A DNA stretch of 64,000 nucleotides from Dolichospermum planctonicum (lineage in GTDB: Bacteria; Cyanobacteriota; Cyanobacteriia; Cyanobacteriales; Nostocaceae), in NCBI RefSeq assembly GCF_005402965.1, contig NZ_BJCF01000021.1:1-64000 (forward strand), read 5' to 3'. Shown here in pieces: positions 57,678-64,000 of the stretch. A program made the position numbers and the translations under genes. The notes under the pieces were generated by a model. That model searched no databases. It worked only from the letters and a program-made list of their open reading frames with translations, and was not told the DNA's origin. Each line of letters begins with the position of its first letter. Positions within the stretch are counted from its first letter, which is position 1.

Positions 57678-57835
57678 TTGGAAATTTTAGTTAATTTTAC
57701 CCATTTATACCCTTGTAATTGGGTAAAATACCACTTTCAACTTGATTTTAAACATTTCACTATGGGTTTTAGTATTAACTCGGATGCAAAATATCAGCTT
57801 TATGGGTTATTTATAGGTAAATAGAATAAAAAACA

Positions 57836-58387
57836 ATGGTAACTGATTCTTCTACACTCAGTAACAATATTTCTCCTGAAGAAAACTTAGATACCAATGA
57901 AGTAGCTATTCAGGTTGATAAATTATCAGACAGACAGCGCCAAATTAGCGCGATAATCCAAATTCCCCAACCAGTAGAAAAAGTTTGGCAAATTCTCACG
58001 GACTATGAATCATTACCTGATTTTATTCCCAATCTAGCCAAAAGCACTCTTCTTGAACATCCCAATGGAGGCATTCGACTGGAACAAATTGGTAGAGCGA
58101 GTTTACTTAATTTTAAATTCTGTGCCCGTGTGGTTTTGGATTTAGAGGAATCATTTCCTAAATTAATCCAATTCAATATGGTAGAAGGAGATTTTAAGGG
58201 TTTTTCGGGTTTTTGGTGCTTAGAGCCTTGTTTTCTCAGTGAACAACAAGGTACTACTCTTTGCTACACCATCCAAGTTTGGCCTAAACTGACTATGCCA
58301 ATCTCAATTATTGAACGCCGTCTCAGTCAAGACCTGCAAGCCAACCTCTTAGCAATTCGTCAGCGCTCTCTAGAAACCATACTCTAA
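57836..58387 (+). CDS. SRPBCC (COQ10/cyclase-like) protein
   Basis: A 183-residue protein with a disordered N-terminus followed by a START-like lipid-binding domain (40-180): ISAIIQIPQPVEKVWQILTDYESLPDFIPNL and LIQFNMVEGDFKGFSGFWCLEP (each read in parts). The IPQPVEKVWQILTDYE stretch is characteristic of the polyketide cyclase / COQ10 type. Function in cyanobacteria is not established. It lies upstream of tRNA-Glu on the opposite strand. Confidence 0.82.
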   Translation: MVTDSSTLSNNISPEENLDTNEVAIQVDKLSDRQRQISAIIQIPQPVEKVWQILTDYESLPDFIPNLAKSTLLEHPNGGIRLEQIGRASLLNFKFCARVVLDLEESFPKLIQFNMVEGDFKGFSGFWCLEPCFLSEQQGTTLCYTIQVWPKLTMPISIIERRLSQDLQANLLAIRQRSLETIL

Positions 58388-58427
58388 CTAATTATTTGGT
58401 TATAGGAACTACAAAAAAATAAGAAAT

Positions 58428-58464
58428 TAGAAAGAATAAAAGGATAGAAAAAACTTTTCTATCC
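58428..58464 (-). terminator. Terminator of tRNA-Glu
   Basis: On the minus strand a 10-bp stem GGATAGAAAA / TTTTCTATCC with a 3-nt loop is followed by TTTTATTCTTT. It lies 10 bp after the tRNA 3' end. Confidence 0.85.
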
Positions 58465-58473
58465 CTTCCTTAG

Positions 58474-58546
58474 TACCCCCAAGGGAATTCGAATCCCTGT
58501 TACCTCCGTGAAAGGGAGGTGTCCTAGGCCTCTAGACGATGGGGGC
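58474..58546 (-). tRNA. tRNA-Glu (TTC)
   Basis: A 73-nt cloverleaf on the minus strand: acceptor GCCCCCA pairs with TGGGGGT, anticodon loop CTTTCAC with TTC, T-arm GGGATTCGAATTCCC. In cyanobacteria this tRNA also supplies glutamate for chlorophyll and haem synthesis. No encoded 3' CCA. Confidence 0.96.
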
Positions 58547-58727
58547 TTGTTTCTCATCACTTTAAACAATATAGCGGATTTTTTTGAGGATGTCAATAGG
58601 TTGGGAAAAAATTTTTTTGAGCAGTCTGGGAAAGGGTTAGAGGCGCGAGCAGGGGAAATAAACTGCTGACGGTTGGATAAAATCTACTAAAATCTTAGTG
58701 AGATAACTTTGGTGGGTACTGTTTTCC

Positions 58728-58852
58728 TATGGGCGTTGCTGATTTGATGTGTGAAAATGATTTTTGATGATATCCAAACTCTTGTAGAGAAGTTCCATGG
58801 AACTTCTCTACACCTAAATTCATGCTTGGTTTGGGCAACGCCGCCTATGAAG
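58728..58852. mobile_element. Palindromic MITE-like element
   Basis: The spacer between tRNA-Glu and the antiporter gene (58547-58942) contains outer blocks GGGCGTTGCTGATTT and GGGCAACGCCGCC that pair in inverted order. In the centre is a perfect 30-bp palindrome (58783-58812, half TGTAGAGAAGTTCCA). The design fits a small non-autonomous element with a strong hairpin. No gene is present. Confidence 0.65.
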
Positions 58853-58942
58853 GTCTCCAGATACTCTTGTTTACCAGTTTCCTTGCTATATGATTCTGTA
58901 CACAGGATTTTGATTTGAAATCTATGGCTCAAAATCTACAAC

Positions 58943-60835
58943 ATGGAAGCACCTTTTGAAATCACCATCCAGATGGTGATCACTGTTTTTGCGGGCATTA
59001 GCGCCCAGGTAATGGCTGCATATTTCAAGCTACCCAGCATTGTCTTACTACTGCTATTAGGCATTCTTTTGGGTAAAGACGGTTTGGGACTATTGCAACC
59101 GCACTTACTAGGGGCAGGATTAGAAGTGATTGTTTCCCTAGCAACGGCAATCATTTTGTTTGAGGGAGGACTGAAATTAGATCGGCAAGAGTTGGGCAAG
59201 GTTTCCGTTAGTTTACAGTTACTTGTGACACTGGGAACAATGATCACTCTGTTGGGGGGTAGTCTGGCCGCTCACTGGTTGGGTGAATTTCCTTGGAATA
59301 TAGCTTTTCTCTATGCGTCTATTGTTGTTGTTACTGGTCCAACTGTCATTGGTCCATTAATTCAACAAATTAATGTAGATAGACAAGTAGCAACGCTGTT
59401 AGAAGGAGAAGGGATTATCATTGATCCCGTGGGTGCTATTCTGGCTTATGTAGTCCTAGATACGATTTTAAACGGTGATACAGACCCGATTAATGCCATT
59501 ATTGGTCTCCTCTTACGTTTCGGTGTAGGTGCGGGTATAGGTGGTATTGGTGGCTACTTAATGAGTTGGATCTTCAAACGGGCCAATTTCATCTCCTTTG
59601 AACTGAAAAATCTGGTTGTACTGGCAATGTTATGGGTATTATTCACCCTAGCGCAAATCATCCGCAGCGAGTCGGGAATTATGACTACAGTGGTGGCTGG
59701 TGCGGTATTTGCTAACTCTTCAGTTCCCGAAGAACGTTTATTGCGAAGTTTTAAAAATCAACTTACCATTCTCAGTGTTTCTGTTTTATTCATCCTCCTA
59801 GCGGCTGATTTATCTATTGCCAGTGTCTTGGCTTTGGGTTGGGGGAGTTTATTGACTGTTTTGGTGTTAATGTTTGTCGTCCGTCCCATTAATATCATTC
59901 TTTGTACTTGGAACAGTGACTTAAATTGGCGACAAAAACTATTTTTAAGTTGGGTTGCACCCAGAGGCATAGTTTCCGCTTCTGTGGCTTCTTTATTTGC
60001 GATTTTACTCACCCAACGCGGCATTAATGGTGGTGACTCAATTAAGGCTTTAGTGTTTTTAACAATTATTATGACAGTTTTTTGTCAAGGTTTAACCGCT
60101 GGCTGGTTGGTTAAATTGTTAAGAATTACTTCTCAAGACGCAACTGGGGCGGTAATTGTCGGCTGTAATCCTTTGGGTTTATTAATTGCTCGCTTTTTTC
60201 AAGAACGGGGAGAAAGTGTCGTGATGATTGATACTGATCCAGAACGTTTAGCCCAAGCTGAAGCCCAAAATCTTAGGGTAATTGCTAGTAGTGCTTTGGA
60301 CGGGGAAATACTCGAAGAGGCCGGAATTGGTTCAATGGGTACTTTTTTGGCAATTACAAGTAATGGTGAGGTAAATTTTGTTTTAGCACAACGGGCAGCT
60401 GAGGAATTTAATCCCCCCTGTGTTTTAGCTGCTTTTCCCCGTCACCCTCAAGGTTCTCCTTTGGTTAATAGTAAAGTTGATCAGGCTTTTGTTTCTGATT
60501 TACCAATAAAAACTTGGAATGAATATTTAAGTAATGGACAGGTTAAGTTAGGTGCAACTACATTAAATGTGGCAGAATTTGCATCTCAACAAGAACATAT
60601 ACAAGAAAAAATTCAGGATGGGATTTTAATACCTCTTTTGCTAGAACGGGAAGAACGTTTACAGGTAATGTCAGCTACCCAAGAATGGGAAATTGGCGAT
60701 CGCATTATCTATCTATTATATGATTCCCGTCCTAATCTTTTAAAACTGCTCTCTGGTGCGAGTCAATCTACACCTTTAACGGTGGAAACATTAGCAGAAG
60801 TCGAAGAAATCAGGAGCAAAAATACTAATGTTTAA
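58943..60835 (+). CDS. Cation:proton antiporter with TrkA-N domain
   Basis: A 630-residue protein. About twelve membrane helices (residues 5-400) of the CPA family include the conserved EGGLKLDRQEL and VVTGPTVIGPL motifs and the buried acidic EGEGIIIDPVGA segment. A cytoplasmic NAD-binding TrkA-N domain follows (VGCNPLGLLIARFFQERGESVVMID, given in parts as VGCNPLGLLI and GESVVMID). Such proteins exchange Na+ or K+ for protons and can be gated by nucleotides. The C-terminal 90 residues are a soluble tail. The transcript may end in the palindrome at 60874. Confidence 0.9.
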   Translation: MEAPFEITIQMVITVFAGISAQVMAAYFKLPSIVLLLLLGILLGKDGLGLLQPHLLGAGLEVIVSLATAIILFEGGLKLDRQELGKVSVSLQLLVTLGTMITLLGGSLAAHWLGEFPWNIAFLYASIVVVTGPTVIGPLIQQINVDRQVATLLEGEGIIIDPVGAILAYVVLDTILNGDTDPINAIIGLLLRFGVGAGIGGIGGYLMSWIFKRANFISFELKNLVVLAMLWVLFTLAQIIRSESGIMTTVVAGAVFANSSVPEERLLRSFKNQLTILSVSVLFILLAADLSIASVLALGWGSLLTVLVLMFVVRPINIILCTWNSDLNWRQKLFLSWVAPRGIVSASVASLFAILLTQRGINGGDSIKALVFLTIIMTVFCQGLTAGWLVKLLRITSQDATGAVIVGCNPLGLLIARFFQERGESVVMIDTDPERLAQAEAQNLRVIASSALDGEILEEAGIGSMGTFLAITSNGEVNFVLAQRAAEEFNPPCVLAAFPRHPQGSPLVNSKVDQAFVSDLPIKTWNEYLSNGQVKLGATTLNVAEFASQQEHIQEKIQDGILIPLLLEREERLQVMSATQEWEIGDRIIYLLYDSRPNLLKLLSGASQSTPLTVETLAEVEEIRSKNTNV

Positions 60836-60873
60836 AGATTTCCGTAATTTAAATATCCATTATCTTTAATATT

Positions 60874-60903
60874 TGTAGAGATGTTGCTGGTAACATCTCT
60901 ACA
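60874..60903. terminator. Bidirectional hairpin between antiporter and reductase genes
   Basis: A 12-bp stem TGTAGAGATGTT / AACATCTCTACA with a 6-nt loop, followed on the plus strand by TTTGATTTTTTT. It separates two convergent genes. Its arms resemble the 58783 palindrome, so both may belong to one repeat family. Confidence 0.8.
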
Positions 60904-60913
60904 TTTGATTTTT

Positions 60914-62044
60914 TTACTCCCATAATCTTCTTCCTGCTTTCCCTTGTAATCTTTCATGGGTATCTTTTAATAAGGTAGGAATATCTAAATTTTCTGGACA
61001 TTTGGGTAAACAATCACCACATTCTGTACAACGGTTGGCTTTCATTCCTGGAAACCAATGACCGGCTTTTTCAAACATTCCATAACGATATTGTCCATAA
61101 TCTGTCATATTGTAGGCTACGGCTAAATTTCTTAATCTTAAAACTTCGGGAATATGAATATTTTCGGGACAAGGTAAACAAGCATAACATTGACTACATT
61201 TATCAGTTAATAAAACATTATTTTGCTGAGTTTCTAATCTTTCTAAAATATCAATTTCCGCTTTTGTTAATTCATTTTTATGAGCAAAAATTTCTGGAGA
61301 TATTACTAACTCTTCCGGTTTTGCTGGTCCTATACTCAAGGTAGTAATGCGTTTATCATTTAGCAGAAAACGATAATTAAAATCTAAGGGTGTGAATGGA
61401 TGACAAAGTTCTTTTAATCTTTGGGGTGGACTATATAATTTTCCCCCTTTATCAGCGGGAGAAATAATAAAAACCCCCATATCTTTCTCTATTGCTAATT
61501 GAATTGCGGCGGTATTACGTTGGAAAAAATAGTAATAATGCAGATTGACAAATTCAAAAAAATCTGTATTTATAGCTGCTAAAATTAGATCTAATCCACC
61601 GTGGGTAGAAAAACCAATATGTCTAACTCTGCCATCATTTATAGCCTCTTGTACAGCCAGCATACAGCCGTTTTTTGATTGTACCCATTCTAAATGTTGC
61701 CAAGTATTTAATCCATGAATTCCTAGACAATCTAAATAATCTAAATTTAACCGTTTTAAAGATTCATCAATATACTGACGCATGGTATCAGCATCCGCTG
61801 TAGGCGGAATTTTGGTAGTAATATAAAGTTGATGACGAGGTATTGATAAACCAGCCTTAATAGCTTTAGCCAGATATGCTTCGCACTCACCATAACCTCT
61901 AGCTGTTTCTAGATGATTAATTCCTAAAGATAAGGCTTTTTCAATGGTTTGCTGGACATTTTCGCTATCAGTTAAATAGCGCATTGTTCCCAAAGAAAAA
62001 ACAGAAAGATGTAAATTAGTTTTACCAAAACGACGATATTGCAT
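60914..62044 (-). CDS. Aldo/keto reductase with C-terminal ferredoxin-like domain
   Basis: A 376-residue protein. The N-terminal AKR barrel (1-280) begins MQYRRFGKTNLHLSVFSLGT and contains the YLDCLGIHGLN active-site strand. The C-terminal 100 residues have two cysteine clusters, CSQCYACLPCP and CTECGDCLPKCP, typical of 4Fe-4S binding. This fusion type is a flavin-free oxidoreductase family known in cyanobacteria. Electron donor and substrate are unknown. The second cluster is close to a bacterial two [4Fe-4S] ferredoxin. Confidence 0.9.
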   Translation of the reverse strand: MQYRRFGKTNLHLSVFSLGTMRYLTDSENVQQTIEKALSLGINHLETARGYGECEAYLAKAIKAGLSIPRHQLYITTKIPPTADADTMRQYIDESLKRLNLDYLDCLGIHGLNTWQHLEWVQSKNGCMLAVQEAINDGRVRHIGFSTHGGLDLILAAINTDFFEFVNLHYYYFFQRNTAAIQLAIEKDMGVFIISPADKGGKLYSPPQRLKELCHPFTPLDFNYRFLLNDKRITTLSIGPAKPEELVISPEIFAHKNELTKAEIDILERLETQQNNVLLTDKCSQCYACLPCPENIHIPEVLRLRNLAVAYNMTDYGQYRYGMFEKAGHWFPGMKANRCTECGDCLPKCPENLDIPTLLKDTHERLQGKAGRRLWE

Positions 62045-62182
62045 GAATCCAATTTATCCAGTTAAGTAAATGATGGCTGAGTTGAGGAAAGAATAGAGAA
62101 ATAATAAAATAATTTTTTTTGTGTTTTCTCAATTCTCAGCTTTGACAACTCAGTAATTATTACTCAATACTTTCCTGCGGTA

Positions 62183-62680
62183 CTAGCTTTCTCCATTGCC
62201 AAACCGCTTAATTAAGTCCTCGGGACGGAGATTAGAAATAAATTCGCGGAAGGCCTCCTGTTCAGCTTCATCAGCATCACGATCTACGGGGATAGAAGCA
62301 TCAGCGACTACTTCTTCCATCACCCAAATAGGGGTATTTGTACGTAGGGCAATAGCGATCGCATCACTGGGACGAGCATCAATTTCTTTTTTGACATCCC
62401 CTTGCTGAAGAATTAACGCAGCATAAAAGGTATCCTTTTGCAGAGTATGAATAATGACTCTATCTAAGGTCATATTCCACGCCTCCAGCATATTTACCAT
62501 CAGGTCATGGGTTAAAGGTCTAGGAGGCTTTTGATTTTCCATAGCCCCCATAATTGCTCTCGCTTGTTCTTGACCGATGTAAATGGGCAAAGCGCGACGA
62601 TCTGAACCATCTTTCAGGAGTACAATCGGGCTGCGGGTGATGGCATCTAATGCTATACCAGCGACTTTCATTTCTATCAT
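62183..62680 (-). CDS. Bifunctional nuclease family protein (DUF151)
   Basis: A 165-residue protein matching the DUF151 / BFN family. Core segments are IALDAITRSPIVLLKD, LPIYIGQEQARAIMGAME and EIDARPSDAIAIALRTNTPI. In plants and bacteria members show DNase/RNase activity or act as small stress regulators. The C-terminus is acidic (DRDADEAEQEAFREFISNL). The neighbouring ribE gene is divergent from it. Confidence 0.88.
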   Translation of the reverse strand: MIEMKVAGIALDAITRSPIVLLKDGSDRRALPIYIGQEQARAIMGAMENQKPPRPLTHDLMVNMLEAWNMTLDRVIIHTLQKDTFYAALILQQGDVKKEIDARPSDAIAIALRTNTPIWVMEEVVADASIPVDRDADEAEQEAFREFISNLRPEDLIKRFGNGES

Positions 62681-63028
62681 TGGTTCAGCCTCTAAAATTC
62701 TTTAATCGCTTGGAACTATGTAGCAGACAATACACTCTTCTGAAAATTAAAAATTAATGGTTCGTTGACTGTTGTTGTGGTCTCCTAGCAATGAGGTATA
62801 AATAAACCTATTTCATACCATATTAACAACTAATTTATTTATCCTTCATATTTTATCCTTCTTTAACCTTTAAATTCAAGTAAGCCCTGGGAGTGATGTT
62901 AATATGTTAATATTCATTTAGCAAAATCGGGAAATAAATTAAACCTACGGGCTGTAAATTTTTTCCGATAATTATGAGTTGATTTCCGCCAAAATTAGGC
63001 AATAAATAAAATTATTTTCGCAAAAGCT
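62681..63028. other. Divergent promoter region, no gene
   Basis: About 350 bp of AT-rich DNA between the divergent bifunctional nuclease and ribE genes. I see no repeat, RNA gene or riboswitch. In particular there is no FMN riboswitch pattern ahead of ribE. Confidence 0.4.
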
Positions 63029-63688
63029 GTGTTTACAGGATTAATTCAAGGTTTAGGAACGATAAAACCCCGTGGGGGAGATTTGTGGCAGATTAGTTAT
63101 CTTAGTCAGCCACAGACAATCGTTCAGGACTTGGCTTATGGTGATAGTATAGCTGTAGATGGAGTCTGTCTGACGGTTGAAGAAATATTAAAAGATGGAT
63201 TTATTGCCACCGCTTCACCAGAAACCCTCGGGCGCACAACATTAGGTCAAGAAGAAACTCAGCAAAGATATGTTAACTTAGAAACATCGCTGCGAGTAGG
63301 TGGTAAAGTCGGTGGTCATTTTGTCATGGGTCATGTAGATGGAATTGGTCAGTTAATAACATCTAAACAAACTGCTAGTTCCTGGGAAATGACCTTTGTT
63401 GCTCCCGATGCGATCGCTCGTTATATTGTTCCTAAAGGTAGTATTGCTGTTAATGGTATCAGCCTAACGGTCGCTGAATATAAATCAGAGTTATCTCAAT
63501 TTACAGTCGCAGTCATACCGCTGACTTATGCCGAAACCAATCTGAGTCATTTAGTCCCAGGGAGTTGGGTAAATTTAGAAGCAGACATCTTGGGTAAATA
63601 CGTAGAAAAGTTCCTCACTCCTGGAAATAATCACCATCAAGAAGGGGATATTACAACTGCATTTTTAGCAGAAAATGGGTATTTGTAG
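63029..63688 (+). CDS. ribE: Riboflavin synthase alpha chain
   Basis: A 219-residue enzyme that dismutates two 6,7-dimethyl-8-ribityllumazine molecules. Two lumazine-binding repeats are visible: MFTGLIQGLGTI, then VDGVCLTVEE, and GHFVMGHVDGIG, then VNGISLTVAE. It starts with GTG. No other rib gene is adjacent. The stop codon lies inside a palindrome shared with the end of the next gene. Confidence 0.95.
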   Translation: MFTGLIQGLGTIKPRGGDLWQISYLSQPQTIVQDLAYGDSIAVDGVCLTVEEILKDGFIATASPETLGRTTLGQEETQQRYVNLETSLRVGGKVGGHFVMGHVDGIGQLITSKQTASSWEMTFVAPDAIARYIVPKGSIAVNGISLTVAEYKSELSQFTVAVIPLTYAETNLSHLVPGSWVNLEADILGKYVEKFLTPGNNHHQEGDITTAFLAENGYL

Positions 63689-63711
63689 AGGGAATTGGCA
63701 ATTCCCCCTAC
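63685..63711. repeat. Palindrome between ribE and M23 gene
   Basis: A near-perfect 13-bp inverted repeat, GTAGAGGGAATTG / CAATTCCCCCTAC. It includes the ribE stop codon and ends 6 bp before the convergent peptidase stop, so it probably terminates both genes. Confidence 0.75.
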
Positions 63712-63716
63712 CTTAA

Positions 63717-64000
63717 TTAACGAGCTTGGGCTATCCGCTGAGATTGTATCAATTGACTGATTCCACCCTCTAACTGTACACCTGGGTCAACAGCCACCCA
63801 TCCATTTTGGGTGAGGTGACGGACTTCAAAGTGCAAGTGAGAACCAGTAGAATTACCCGTGTTACCAACTAAGCCAAGGACAGTTCCTGGTTCTACCCAT
63901 TGGCCGGGTTGAACAAAGATTTCTGACATATGACCGTAGAGAGTTTGTTGAGCCGAAGCATGATTAATGATCACAGCTAAACCGTAACCACTAACCCAGT
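63717..64000 (-). CDS. M23 family peptidase (partial, runs off the window)
   Basis: The C-terminal 94 residues of a lysostaphin-type peptidoglycan hydrolase. The zinc and catalytic residues appear in YGHMSE and GSHLHFEV. The frame is open to the end of the window (WVSGYGLAVIINHA), so the N-terminal part lies beyond position 64000. The terminal ISQLIQSQRIAQAR is a short helical tail. The substrate is likely peptidoglycan. Confidence 0.9.
   Translation of the reverse strand, partial: WVSGYGLAVIINHASAQQTLYGHMSEIFVQPGQWVEPGTVLGLVGNTGNSTGSHLHFEVRHLTQNGWVAVDPGVQLEGGISQLIQSQRIAQAR

Noticed and set aside
63029-63688. FMN riboswitch ahead of ribE
   Set aside because: None of the conserved FMN element strands appear in the spacer 62681-63028.

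Overview
The window is chromosomal DNA from a cyanobacterium, most likely a filamentous heterocyst-forming type (Nostocales; Anabaena, Dolichospermum or Aphanizomenon-like). The signs are split RNA polymerase genes rpoC1 and rpoC2, frequent GCGATCGC (HIP1) sites, an AT-rich base composition, many heptameric short tandem repeats and small palindromic repeats in the spacers, and genes typical of the group such as crtD and DUF2854. No plasmid, prophage or ribosomal RNA operon is visible.

Layout. 1-5.5 kb: a stand-alone receiver protein, two small conserved proteins, a zinc-ribbon / Ser-Thr kinase / FGE-sulfatase fusion whose 3' end looks like the variable region of a diversity-generating retroelement (DGR), and hflX. 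5.9-10.2 kb: the translation and transcription block rplS, tRNA-Trp, secE-nusG-rplK-rplA, then an L10 leader with attenuator and rplJ-rplL. 10.2-26.6 kb: housekeeping and accessory genes: nnrD, a SPOR-like secreted protein, mnmA, a class II aldolase, an EVE protein, arsS and arsM (arsenosugar synthesis) separated by an Rpn-family nuclease gene, a manganese riboswitch with its GDT1-type exporter, DUF39 homocysteine biosynthesis, hisD, rpsT and tatD. 27.4-37.2 kb: rpoB-rpoC1-rpoC2. 37.3-50.6 kb: a GIY-YIG protein, a MITE-like element with a 76-bp tandem array, a membrane protein, fructosamine kinase, an M16 peptidase, a two-gene Septu-type (PtuA/PtuB) defence system, crtD, a large membrane-anchored repeat protein and hslO. 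50.7-56 kb: a signalling cluster with one response regulator and two hybrid kinases. 56.2-64 kb: a polysaccharide deacetylase, a small ribbon-helix-helix-like protein, a SRPBCC protein, tRNA-Glu, a cation/proton antiporter, an aldo/keto reductase, a bifunctional nuclease, riboflavin synthase and a partial M23 peptidase.

The most unusual content is the kinase-FGE gene at 1791-3482. Its last 40 codons are adenine-poor, GC-rich and bounded by RGGSW and GFRVV, as in C-type-lectin-fold DGR targets. No reverse transcriptase or template repeat lies in the window, so any DGR must act from elsewhere. Other points of interest are the Septu pair, repeat units that have entered the reading frames of rpoB and nnrD, repeats abutting several start codons, a change of codon preference within rpoB that persists to the end of rpoC2, and the nuclease gene wedged between arsS and arsM.
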